Assembly: GCF_964019385.1 (NCBI RefSeq)
Contig: NC_088644.1
Location: 39,684,493-39,748,492 of the forward strand
Origin: Sycon ciliatum
Lineage: Eukaryota > Porifera > Calcarea > Leucosolenida > Sycettidae
Reading direction: 5' to 3'
Length of the DNA stretch: 64,000 nt
This document shows positions 1 through 17,454 of the stretch, in pieces. The translations under genes and the position numbers were made by a program. Position 1 is the first letter of the stretch. Every line of letters begins with the position of its first letter. The notes under the pieces were generated by a model. The model was given only the letters and a program-made list of their open reading frames with translations. It did no database searches and was not told where the DNA came from.

Positions 1-199
1 TCGACGACCACCCATATAACAACTTAGCCGCAACATACCTGTGGAGACGTGGGATCTTGTGGTGCGTTCTTGTCAATGGCAAGCTTTGCCGTGGCGGATA
101 TTGGATTGACCACTGCAGGTAGACAGCACAACAGTAGCATTCAAACAACAGGATCAGACTCACTTCAGCTACTCCTCGCAGATCCCAACAAGGGTACCA

Positions 200-602
200 T
201 ACTCACTTGATTAGAAGCCCCTCTCGAATATAAGCCCCTCTTGAATAATAGCCCCCCCCTCCTACAAGGACTGTTTGAAAAAATACAAGCCCCTCTCGAA
301 TAGAAGCCCGGACTACTATTCGCAAAGCATGGGGTGACCAGGTAGTGCCTTGTAGGAAGGTCAAGTGTGCAAAAAACACCCCGTGCATGTTCATATTGGT
401 ACATGTCCCGGTCGACGTAGTGTGTGCAAACTAACTCGGGGCCGAGTTGCTGTGAATATGAAAGTTTTAGAGATTCGATTGGAATACTGGTATGGACTGA
501 AACAATAAAAGCCCCTCTCGAATAGAAGCCCCTCTTGAATAGAAGCCTCCTCAAAATTGGTATTGAAAAAATAGAAGCCCCCGGCTTCTAATCGAGTGAG
601 TA
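200..602. mobile_element. MITE-like inverted-repeat element, family A, copy 1
   Basis: The ends read ACTCACTTGATTAGAAGCC and inverse (GGCTTCTAATCGAGTGAGT). Inside are several copies of GCCCCTCTCGAATAGAAG. A second copy lies inverted at 13465-13823, with matching interior. Confidence 0.75.
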
Positions 603-1322
603 CATATAACTACACGTGTACCGTAAAGTACCGCCAGAGCGCCCCACCATCTCACCCTTTCGTGGTCGTATTGTGGAGGTGGTCTGCTGTCTGTAGGTCA
701 TACGACATGAACCTTGTACACATATAGCACGTTTTGCAGTCAATCCGTACCTTCGAGCGGACACAAGCTCCACACAAAACCTGCCAAGTGTGACCTTAGT
801 ACACTAAGATTCTTACATCGTACAAACTTCGTTGCACTCTGCCATACGATTTTCCTTTCTCTGGCTGTAAATCAAGGTGGGCGCTCTCGCGACACGGGGC
901 GCTCTGGCGGTACTTTACGGTATATACAAAGTCACACACACACACACACGCACTAACACACGCACGCACGCGCGCGCGCGGGCACACGCACACACATATG
1001 TCACGACAGGAAGGGAAGCTGTTCAACCCAAGCTTGTCTATGCACGGGCCATGCAAACTCACAGTATTCGTGTCTGGGGTGTACATCGTCCAATTCTCGC
1101 GGAATCAGAGCAGCAAACTGCTTCTGTAAACAAGACACACATGTGCACACACGTAAACAAACACACATGAGCGCGCGTGAAAGCGTGCATACACACACAT
1201 ACACACAAACAGCAGGTTAGATTGCTGCCGAAAAAGCACTCGCAATTCCATTCGCCCTCGGGCCACATGGAACTCCATCATATGAGAATATACATGTATA
1301 TTCATCACGTCTAAATTGGTAC

Positions 1323-1513
1323 TACAGTGGTCCCTCTATAATCCGGCACCATTTGTGACAAGGGAAATCTGCTGGATTAGGGAGGGTGCTGGATTAACAA
1401 ATCTGATTGACTGCTGCAATGTGCATGAAGAGGACATTTTGGCTACTGAAAATCGTGCTGGTTTATCGAGGGTGCTGGATTATAAAGTGCTGGATTAGAG
1501 AGGGACGACTGTA
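1323..1513. mobile_element. pogo/Tigger-like MITE, family B, copy 1
   Basis: It starts TACAGTGGTCCCTCTATAAT and ends GATTAGAGAGGGACGACTGT within TA dinucleotides. Related copies are at 8128-8302 and 23572-23760. Confidence 0.8.
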
Positions 1514-1548
1514 CCAAGAGTCCATAAACAGTTTATGCACTCTTGGTA
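1512..1548. repeat. Short hairpin, family D
   Basis: TACCAAGAGTCCATAAAC followed by its near inverse, joined directly to the pogo-like MITE at 1323-1513. Confidence 0.7.
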
Positions 1549-1795
1549 CTACATGTAGTTACAATGTAAACTAAAGCAGCACACATTACTATTGGCCGCA
1601 AGACAACAGGACAAGACCACAATAACCACTCGGACACAGCAGTGTACTGTGACAATGGCTATGTTCATCAGCAAGGCAAGCCGTACACTGTGGAGTGTGA
1701 ACGGACAGTCACACCGAACTAGCCACTCAGTGTGATTGAAAAATCTATGGCAATGGTTATTGCAAGATGACATTGGGAAAGTTGAAGCACATACA

Positions 1796-1801
1796 CACAC
1801 A

Positions 1802-1842
<41 letters not shown>

Positions 1843-1856
1843 GCACGCACACACAC

Positions 1857-1903
<47 letters not shown>

Positions 1904-1918
1904 CGCACACACGCACAC
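1796..1918. repeat. (CT)n then (AC)n microsatellite
   Basis: Compound dinucleotide tract. Confidence 0.95.
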
Positions 1919-2264
1919 CACACTAACGAACCTGCCATTCCTGCGGTGTCAGTTTGAGCAGCGACGGGGCGTTGACATCACAGTACACTGAAAGGCAACT
2001 CAGCTCCACCAGCTACACAAGCAGACGCAAAAGCAACAGCAACAGGATGTGTAAGGAACTGACAGCAATGAAGGTACAGTCGATACGCCACTCTTGTGTG
2101 GTCAATCCTGGCGTATCCGGCTGCGCCAGCAACTGGTAAAGATAGGACAGGCCGCAAATCAGTTACAACATGCAGTCACACACAACGCAATAATCGTTTC
2201 TTTCCTTCTTCTCTGTTATTTATCTAGATAAGTCTCTCGGGATATCTTCTTCAATCGTGGACAT

Positions 2265-2500
2265 GTGCGTGGTATGTCGTCAAACCTTGTACTGCCACGA
2301 GCCTCCTCTCGATTCAGTTATTCCTCTCTTTCTTATTTAGCCGCTGACCGCTGGAACTCAGTTCCGGCATCGGTCCGCCTTGCTGCTTCACCAAGTCAAT
2401 TTCGTATCGCAATCCTAGATTGGCTAGGGTACCCCGTAAGGAGACCATAGGTCTGCGGGGACTGCCCTAGAAAAATGTGAATAAATACTATACTACTACT
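2265..2500 (+). mobile_element. LINE 3' end fragment
   Basis: The fragment encodes AADRWNSVPASVRLAASPSQ and ends LGYPVRRP, the C-terminal pattern of jockey/CR1-like reverse transcriptases. A short 3' UTR and a TACTACTAC-type tail follow near 2488-2505. It is a relative of the 34.3-kb LINE, not a close copy. Confidence 0.7.
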
Positions 2501-2626
2501 ATACTAAACCTGGCGCAGGAGCGCAGTGAATGGTGAGGGACATACTCTAGCGGTATTTCATCTGGACCACGCCCACAACCACGAACACCATGCGCGGCTT
2601 GTGGACGGTCACTCTCAAAGAGTGGT

Positions 2627-2965
2627 ATGGCCCGACACAAGTGCAAAGAGGAGCGCAGCAAGCCGATAGCCGATCAGATTGGGAGCAGGAAATGCCCGAC
2701 GTATCAGAGATGGTTCAGGAGCGCCGGAGGCCTCGCTGTCCATAAGTGTCTACCTGACGATCGCTCCACGTGCCCAGTGGCGGGCCCTTCATCATCATCA
2801 TTTGTGCCCAACTCGGGTGCGGCAGTACCGGTGCCGGAGGGGACTCAGGTATCACTACCCTGCTCCAAGGCGCATTGCAGCACATGTGGCAGGTGCTGCC
2901 GATCGAAGAGGGGTCTTCAACTCCACAGCTGTGCGAACTATAACAGAACTCTCCTGGGCCGCTAG
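2627..2965 (+). CDS. Small ORF with two Cys/His zinc-finger-like motifs (host gene or retroelement ORF1 fragment)
   Basis: The 112-residue frame starts at ATG 2627. It has two similar motifs, CPTYQRWFRSAGGLAVHKC and CSTCGRCCRSKRGLQLHSC, each with a Cys pair followed by a GL..H.C ending. Motifs of this C..C...GL..H.C type are common in the first ORF or N terminus of non-LTR retrotransposons. A LINE 3' end lies just upstream (2265-2500), which favours a retroelement origin. A (CAGGA)n repeat follows at 3060. No promoter or splice evidence supports expression. Confidence 0.4.
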   Translation: MARHKCKEERSKPIADQIGSRKCPTYQRWFRSAGGLAVHKCLPDDRSTCPVAGPSSSSFVPNSGAAVPVPEGTQVSLPCSKAHCSTCGRCCRSKRGLQLHSCANYNRTLLGR

Positions 2966-3059
2966 CCTGCGGATCGTGCTGCGTACCGTACTCAACCGAC
3001 CTACCCCATGTCTGTCGGCCCCTCGTATGAGGGGACATGTGAGCGTTTTACAGCAATGT

Positions 3060-3129
3060 TCAGGACAGGACAGGACAGGACAGGACAGGACAGGACAGGA
3101 CAGGACAGGACAGGACAGGACAGGACAGG
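3060..3129. repeat. (CAGGA)n microsatellite
   Basis: A 5-bp unit repeated about 14 times without visible change. Confidence 0.95.
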
Positions 3130-3332
3130 TATACAGTGTGTGTTCTCTAAATCTCCTACCCTGCTGTGTCCGTAGACAACACAATCGATAACGGTTTCCA
3201 AAGAACAAATCAGAGCTGTGCCTGTTCCTGAAACCTGCATTATGTCTACCTCATGCACACGCATTCGATATCAGAAAACAGTCAAACACAACATATAATT
3301 ATGTGAGAGGTACAATGATATTCAGGCCATAC

Positions 3333-8945
<5,613 letters not shown>

Positions 8946-9680
8946 TCTGGCAGCACGGGGCCACCAGAAGGTGGAAACAAAATCAAGTCTGGGATGATCA
9001 GACGAGGTCTTGCTCTCTTTTGGTTCTGTTTAGCAATTATTATTCAGCAAAGTAATTGGCAGCTGGCCAGTCTGCCCAACATGCCAACTACTTGTACGAA
9101 ATTCGTGCAAAAACAAAAATTCAAAATAATATTTCCAAAAGAACAGACCCCGTGGCCCAGTCTATCGATCGTCGATGCATCGTGCGCGTGCTGTGTTGAG
9201 TGTGCTGGGAGTATACACTAGCTGCTATCGACTACAAGTCGTGGAGATACGATCGCAGGATCAGGGAGCTCGTAGACGAGTCGTGGGGCTCCCTGCGAAG
9301 GAATGTTTGAAGTGCAGTTTCATGTAGGCAGATGTGAGCGCAACACGACCCGGCTGCATATGGCGAAGGCCCAACAATGGCAACAAGGCGATGGCGGGCA
9401 GGCACCTGTCGCAGCTGGAAGAACCACGAAGCGGAGTGATGTGCCAAAATCTGCTACAAAAGTCGCACTCTACGAGCGTTGTCAGCACCTGGTAAGGATG
9501 GGGAAATTATTTCCTCTACAAACGACTTTGGAAACTGTTGTGGTGGTTTTGCTACGTCAACAGCATGTTGAGTCGAGCGACACTTCGACAGGCTACAAAA
9601 ATCAACCAGTCAGTTGAGTTGTTGTGTGTGTGAAAGCAAAGGTCGTTCCGGACCAAAAAGAGTACAGCCACTGTCTGTAA

Positions 9681-9715
9681 TACCAAGAGTACATAACCCA
9701 TATGTACTCTTGGTA
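9681..9715. repeat. Short hairpin, family D
   Basis: TACCAAGAGTACATA then its inverse after a short loop; it looks like two ends of the 42153 element with the middle gone. Confidence 0.7.
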
Positions 9716-11027
9716 ATATTACTAGTGCAAACAGTGTTACTTACAGACTTGCAGTACACTATCGCACCTGTCAGGAGATTGACGTCAGGGCCTGTCAGAG
9801 CCAGCCAGAGCCAGAGACAGAGGGCCGAGGCAGAGGTACAGAGAGACATCTTTCATTCTTTGCACTTTTGTTTGCATCACTCAGTCCATTGTCAAACACA
9901 CCTCTGACTCAAGAGAACCGTCCCAAATGCATGGACAGCAATCGCTCTGGGGTACATGCAACGGTAACCCAATTGCCAAGGGCTTGGGTTACCGCTGCAT
10001 GTATGACTCTGAGTCCGACATGAACAGAGCAGCTTGAAAGAGAGTAACCATATGCGACTACGATTATGTGCTATCCGCTAAGCTGTTTCGTTTTCACTTT
10101 GCAAATCTCCAGTCCACATTATTTCTAAGTCATGGTAGATAATTATGAACGTCGACCGTGTGGCTGCCGCTCCATGGAACAGCTTTACCGTACATTCTTT
10201 CACACAGTCCACGGCACCTGCTGCAATGTGGTACATTGTACACTCTGCAGCTGCCTGATCCTCACGACTCCATCATGCACACGACGTACAGGCACCTCAT
10301 GCTGTGGTATTGTCATGGGGTAGGTTAAAGACCGTGTATGACATGGGCTGGAATCATTACCAGCTGATTCCGGCCCCAGGGCCCAGGCACCCGGTGGCCA
10401 TGATGGTGTCGGAATAATCAGGCATTATTGTTCATTGTTTGAGGCTGCGGCTATCTGCTGGGCTCTCGGCTCAGACATGCAAGGGGGTCACTCCGAATCG
10501 AGGGAAGTTATCTACGTGGCTTGCTCAGTGTACTATGTACCACTAGTAGCTAAGTACTGTACACAGCAAAGTTGCAAAGAGTCCAACAAGTTGTTTGCAG
10601 CAATGAATATTCTGGCCGTACACACAGCCAATACTAGTACTACATCATACCGGCAGCTGGATACTCAACTACAAGTAATTACTTCGATAACTATGATGAT
10701 ACTATGATGATACTATGATGATACTATGATGGTTGCACAGATATTGCCTGGCATGACCTGGTGCATGTAGTCATGATCAGTGAGAGTTGTTGCCATTCAG
10801 CCATTCCAAATGCCACTGATCATGATAAACATTGAAGTCTGCAAACAGTCCAGCAAGGCTATAATAGAACAACTCCCACATCATGACTACATCTGATCCA
10901 GGCATTTGTGCAAATCAGCATCAGAGTTATTGAAGTTGAGTACGCAGCTATACGTAGTACTGTAAGGCCAGTATACTGACATGTACTAGTATTCACCAGC
11001 CGCGTGTATATGACCAGCATATTCATT

Positions 11028-11207
11028 AGAGAGGTTAAGATGCACGTTATTTCCGACGTGACGCGCAATTTCACGTCAAATTTGGCGTAAAACTCCAAAT
11101 TTCGACGTGAGCAGCAGGTCACTCGCGTTGATTTTTCGACGCGCGAGCAAATAACGCGAGCTGAACTTTCGCGTCACGTCGGAAATAACGTGCATCTTAA
11201 CCTCTCT
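11028..11207. mobile_element. MITE with 38-bp inverted ends and 3-bp ATT duplication
   Basis: Ends AGAGAGGTTAAGATGCACGT and inverse; ATT flanks both sides (11025-11027, 11208-11210). A 3-bp target duplication fits the PIF/Harbinger type, though TWA is the usual motif. Confidence 0.75.
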
Positions 11208-12757
11208 ATTGCTGCAAACGACTTGTTTTACTTTGCAACTTTGCTTTGTAGGTATGTAGTGGTGCATGGCATAGTACACCAAGCCACATCATATCATGCC
11301 CGGAGTCATGATAGTGAATTGATAACAATTTGATGGCTATGGTGCCAGACACAAACTGCATTACATTGTGATCTCCAGGTTAAATGTGGCCCGACTCCTT
11401 GCACCAAAAAATCAGAAGAGCTACACTACAATCATGTAGCGCAGCTCTTCTGAACTGGTATGCTGGACCTGCTGGTACATGTCATGCACGAGCATACCAG
11501 CGCCACACCCACACTGGCCACAGAGCGCACAACACAGGCCCACACAACACACTAACACCCACCACCACAACCACTACAAGCCATCGCCACCAGCAACAGC
11601 ACCAACAGACCGGTACATTGTACAAGAGAGATATGCTTTGGATGTGGCGCGTCGATACTCGTAGGTATCTCCGAGAGCAGCATACAACATGGCGCATTCC
11701 TGCAGTACTGCCAGACCATGAAAATAGGCCCTGTATAAATGTAGAAAGAATTACAACACCGGGAATGCAAAACTAACTCGAAAATACGAGAATAGATCGA
11801 CACTGGCGTCAGAAAGAAAATTTTCCATGAAAATCTACCGAGCCGGTGATCAACAAAGAATGATCCGTTCGGGCCGCAAGGGCAAGTGTGTTGTGAAGGG
11901 CCCGTAATTGGCAGGTAAAAGTAACTATTCACTACTCCATTACACTCAACATCATGGGCGACAACGCTCACACACTTTACAGGTAGTACTAGGTTACTAG
12001 GCGGCAAGATGCTAAAAGAAAAACTAAAAAACTAATAGGGGCAGCATAATTATCATGTACTGAATTCCAGTACTTGCCATCAATGGCAGTGCCGGTGGCA
12101 GAAGTGCGCTCTTACAGGCAGAAGCTATGGTTAAAAAGGAAAAAGAAAGAAAAGCAGAAAAAAACCGAATGAGTTGACCTCCAGATACGCAAGTACACAG
12201 ACATTGGCTGGTGAGGACATAGATAAGTTAGATGAAGATCAAAACTGATGGGTGAGTGCACGGGTGTATAGGTTAGGAGGCGGTGATCAGAACGGTCAAG
12301 AAAACTAAAAACGGAAAGCACCGGCAGAAAACGAAGTGCCAACCATGACACACGCTGGTGTACATTGTTAGCTTATTGGTGGCAGTCAACGAAAAATTGA
12401 GCCTGCTTCAGAAGCAGCAAGGCAACGCAGAACGATTTCATTAAAAAAAAAAAGGGGGGGGGGACGAAAAGCAGTTAACAAAACTCGATTGAGAAAATAA
12501 CAAACACAAGAAAACCAGATGTTAAAAGCATACGCCTGCGTAAGTCTTTGCTTTAAATATGTAATCACAGAGTGTATCCACTTAGACCAGTTCTGAACTT
12601 AAATACTGCGTTGCTGTTATAGTGAGAAAAAAAACTCTAAAAAAGAAGGCTATGTAGATAACTAGAACTTGCTAGGTATGTCTTACCGGGACTGAAATCA
12701 CATCAGATTCTATGTACAAATTGGAGAATCAATCAAGAGTGCTGGCTGGCATGGCGC

Positions 12758-13055
12758 TCAGAAGAGGCTCGAACCGTCCGGCGCGGGAATGTCTACGTGG
12801 CCCGCGGCGTGCACGATGTAGAGCAGCAGCATGAGAGCGCCGCAGAAGAGCGCGCTGGCGATGGCGCCACCGGCAGAGCCCAGCCAAGTGCCCGGGAAGC
12901 GCCACTGCGGCTGGAAGCAGAGCAGCGCGCAGCACGCCGTCGACGTCAGCACGATCGACGCAAACGTGTTGATGAACATGATCTGACCAAAGCGGGCTAG
13001 CAGCTGGATCTACACGGATACACAAAACAACCATGACGTCGATGATGACGGTGAC

Positions 13056-13090
<35 letters not shown>

Positions 13091-14899
13091 TGGCCACAGT
13101 GACAATGCAAAGAAACACAGAGCACACAAAACACAACTGGTCAGGCACTTGATGAGCTCAGCCGCTAGGGCCAACATCAAAGAGAATCGAGCCCTTTTCA
13201 ACTCAATACACTCTAGCTCTTAGAAGCCACGTCCCGAATTCGAGGGCTGACGGCTTTTTACTTTAGTGAGCCAGGGCAAATAAAAAAAAGAGAGAAACAA
13301 CTCGGATGTTATGCTGACTGTTGTATTTGCACATTTACGAATAAAAACGGATGGAGTGTGTTTAGTTCCTGTGGTGCTGCGAAGGAAAATGAGAAATGTT
13401 GAAATACATGCTGGGTGTGCAAGTTTTAGATGGATGCGTGGCCGCTCTCTTATCAGAACATACCGTACTCTCTCGATTAGAAGCCGGGGGCTTCTATTTT
13501 TTCAATACCAATTTTGAAGAGGTTTCTATTCAAGAGGGGCTTTTAGTGTTTCATTTCATACCAGTATTTCAATCCAATCTCCAAAACGTTCATATTAACA
13601 GCAACTCGGCCCCGAGTTAGTTCGCACACACTATGTCGACCAGAACATGTACCAATATGTGCATGCACGAGATGTTTTTTGCGCACTTGACCTTAACATA
13701 CATGACACTGCCAGGTCACCGCGGCTTTGTAAATTGCAGTCCGGGTTTCTATTCGAGAGGAGCTTGTTTTTTGTTTTTGTTTTTTTAACTGTCCTTGAAG
13801 AGGGGCTTCTAATCGAGTGAGTACGATACTCCTCATACGAAACTCCTGGATACAGGCCAGTGCTCCAAAGGTGTGGATGATCAGCACTATATTGTACAAC
13901 CAGAATTTCCAGTCATAGATACAGGAATGTTGCCATAGCACACCACCAACAAAGCAACACAGCCGTTGGTACTGAATTCCTTCATATAGCCGTGATGTGT
14001 CGCTTTGCTGGTGGCGTGCTGTGGCAACGTGTCGGGGGTGTCGGCTGGAGAGCGCAGTCGTGGTGTGATGAAGACAGGCATGACCTGACAATCAGCATAA
14101 ACAAACAGAGAGCGATGGCAGGACGACGTTTTCCCTTACCTGCGCAAAGCACAGTGGCAGCGAGGCAAACAGCGTTGTCAGCGCCGAACTGACGATGGAG
14201 ATACCGACGTGAGACAGCGACCATTGTACTCGCTGGCATGCCTGTGCAATGTGTGCGCGCACTCTGCTCATCCACTGTATAGTCACACAACACACGACGA
14301 AAGAATGATTACGAACGGAACCACCATAGCAGAGCTAGCAAGTAGCTGGATCATTCTCAGGGGGGAGGGGAGAAAGGTTTTGTCTGCAGGGCGCGTACAG
14401 GTTATTCTGAAGAAACAAAAAATCCACTAGGAAAACTAAACAAATTAATTAATTAATGTCTGAAAGGTGTCTGGTGTTTGTTTAGACAATTCCCTGCGTC
14501 CAGCCAGGGTTATTGTTTGGTAGCAACAGGTAGGCAGAGGCTTGAGCCACCGGGCACTGTTCTCGTAACATGTTGGGCTTACCGGCAACGACTTGGAGAT
14601 GCGGTCCAGGCCCTTCAAACGGTGGCGTGCAATCAAGTATCCCTCCACCAGGTGCACACAGTAATCTACGGCTGTGCCAATGAGGATGGACATGGAGATG
14701 GCCTCCACAGCACCAAGTTTCCATCCGAGCATGTAGAAGAAGGCGAGAACGAAGGAAGCAATGCCGGCCACCGTACTAAGCGTCACCATTGTCAGAAGAG
14801 GGCAGCCGGTGAATATTGCTACGAACACCAAACAGCTCAGCGCTGACAGGCCAATGCTGTACAGAGCACTGGTAACAGCTACCACCTCCAGGAACACCT

Positions 14900-14967
<68 letters not shown>

Positions 14968-16956
14968 TGCATGGAGAGAAAGAAAGAAAGAGGCAGACAT
15001 AAACATAAGTACAACTCAATATACTCGTATGACAATGGACCACAGAATACTACAGTCTGCACCCCACATCATGACATGCCAAACATAATGGTAATGAATG
15101 ATATCGGTGTATAGAAATAAGCCGTCAACCAATGACTGATGGTATTGTACACAATAGGCATCCTCCTTGACAAACACCATACCTGTTTCCAGTATTCACT
15201 TGTCTGGTACGATGACTGTATTGCAGGCGACGAGTAGTTTCGGTGAACCTCCGCCATGAAAGCATCCCACTTTTCATAATCTGCACGCGCACCAAAGCTA
15301 CTACCGCCTTCGAAGACATTCTGCGCGAGAGAAAGAGAGGGGGAGGATGAGTGGATGATTTAGGAAATACAGTACAAAACTTCGCAGGACAGTAAAAAAT
15401 AAAACGGCATATGCATACAAGGCAAAACTTTCAACTCCCACCGAAGGTGCTGAACAAGCCAAGGATAATTGGCACACAGACAAACATCTCTTAGTGATGA
15501 ATGTCATAACATCGAGGGCAACAGTATACGATGCACTCTTTGTCAAGAGTCAAACATTGAAGCCGAAGCCGGACATATTCTTCTACAAGCAGTTGAGAGG
15601 ACTACACGTAGCGTAGGGTTCTACTCAACCCAGGCGTGTATGCACTATTCAAACAAGTTATTGTGGCTTGGCACAACAGCACAAAGTGGTCTAGTCACTG
15701 ACTGACGTCACTGCTATTTCTCTAAAAACACGCTTGAAATTTGGAACACGAGTTGCATGACATATAACATTAGACATATTATATTAATGACAATCATGTG
15801 AACGGAGACAACAAAATTTCATTATGTTATTTTGCTGCAAGTACTTCAATGTTCCATGTCCGCTTCGTTAATACTGTAATTTCACAAATTTTCGGTGTAC
15901 TTCCATTTTCGGTACTTTCGCTGCATCCACTTCATACCTAAAATTTCAATACACCACCCAAACACTAATACACACAATCCAATAGGGATTCTCTGTACCT
16001 AAAATTTCTGTTCACCTATCCTGACCTTTTGCCCTCACACCGAAAATATTGAGCACCTAAAATTTCTGAAATTAGAGTACTTTTCATTACTCTAATTAAA
16101 CTCTTTGTCTCCACGTCACCTGTTCGTTTACAACAGAAACTGCTATGTTATCTTTACAATTGAAGTTTACTTCAGTTCACCAAAGGTACAGCCATTAGTG
16201 CCTTCTTCAGGAATGATGCTGCAGCTCCTAAGCTATGCTGCAAGAGGTTGGACTTGCACATTGGCAACGCTATCGGCCCTGCCGAGCTCTGGGGCTCACT
16301 GCACCAACACATCCCCGCCAGTCAACTGTACACGTACAATGCTAAGGCTATAACCCCTGAGGCTCAGTGTATTAGTAGCTAACTGGAAAGGGTGTGATGT
16401 ACGTGTCTGCAGTAGACTGGATATGTTGTTGCTGTTGTTTGATTTTTTTTTAGAGTCGAAGAACAAACAGGCAAAATTTGCCTAATTCCATGATTTCTAC
16501 TAAAAGAAGATACTATGTAACTTATTTACACTGCATTCGCGGCAATAAGAGCAGCACATTCTACTTGGCTTCCTTACCGATTTGAATGCCATGGCAAACC
16601 AGTTGAGGGAGGACAGATTCTGACTAGCCACTGCGCGCACGGTGGACGTTTGCTGGTTCGCAATCCTGGGGTCATTACAGTACGGCAAACCCTTCACAAC
16701 TAAAGCAATCGACTGCGGCAAGCCTCTCTTGGGTATGCACTCGTAAGCATCTGATGTCTGCTTCACCAGGCCCCGGTGAGGCTCAATGGCGGCCAGGCAG
16801 ATGCGGCACAGGTCCGATACCAGCGGTGTTGCCGTTATGACGTTGGACAGCGCGTGCGCAAAGCTCGGATCGTACACCACGGTGTCCTGCGCATACGACA
16901 ACATTATGCACATAGCATGTACGGACACACACCCCCATACATACACACACGCACGC

Positions 16957-17004
<48 letters not shown>

Positions 17005-17118
17005 TCAGGCACGCGCATACATACGTTTAAACATGACAGCTGGGCTACCAATGAATCCTGTACCAGTAAACGACGGGCACATGTCCAAGCACGCACGCAT
17101 GCACGCACGCATGCACGT

Positions 17119-17155
<37 letters not shown>

Positions 17156-17381
17156 CACGCACACACACACAAGCAGGCACAGAGTCACTCACCTTTGCAT
17201 CGTTGCTGGAGCGAATCACATGCTTGGCTGCATCACTGTTGCGAATCAGTGACTTGATGCCAAATACAATGTAAACATTGGCAGAGCTGCCGAGTGCCAC
17301 TGGCTTGACATGAGTTGGACATGCTGTTTCATCGCCATTCTTGCATGGATCCTAAGACACACACGCAGAGAGAGAGAGAGG

Positions 17382-17454
<73 letters not shown>

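Larger units (their letters stand above)
8946..12757. other. Intergenic stretch between VPS13 and Dispatched
   Basis: I see no supported host gene. It holds one family-D hairpin (9681), a run of ATACTATGATG units near 10689-10735 and the MITE at 11028. The VPS13 promoter should lie just right of 8945; no TATA box is evident. The Dispatched 3' UTR should run left from 12758; no AATAAA was pinned down. Confidence 0.6.

Noticed and set aside
3150..3245. AG/GT-bounded minus-strand segment (3170-3235) as VPS13 exon 10
   Set aside because: The phase fits, but the encoded VSGTGTALICSLE does not resemble the family's next segment.
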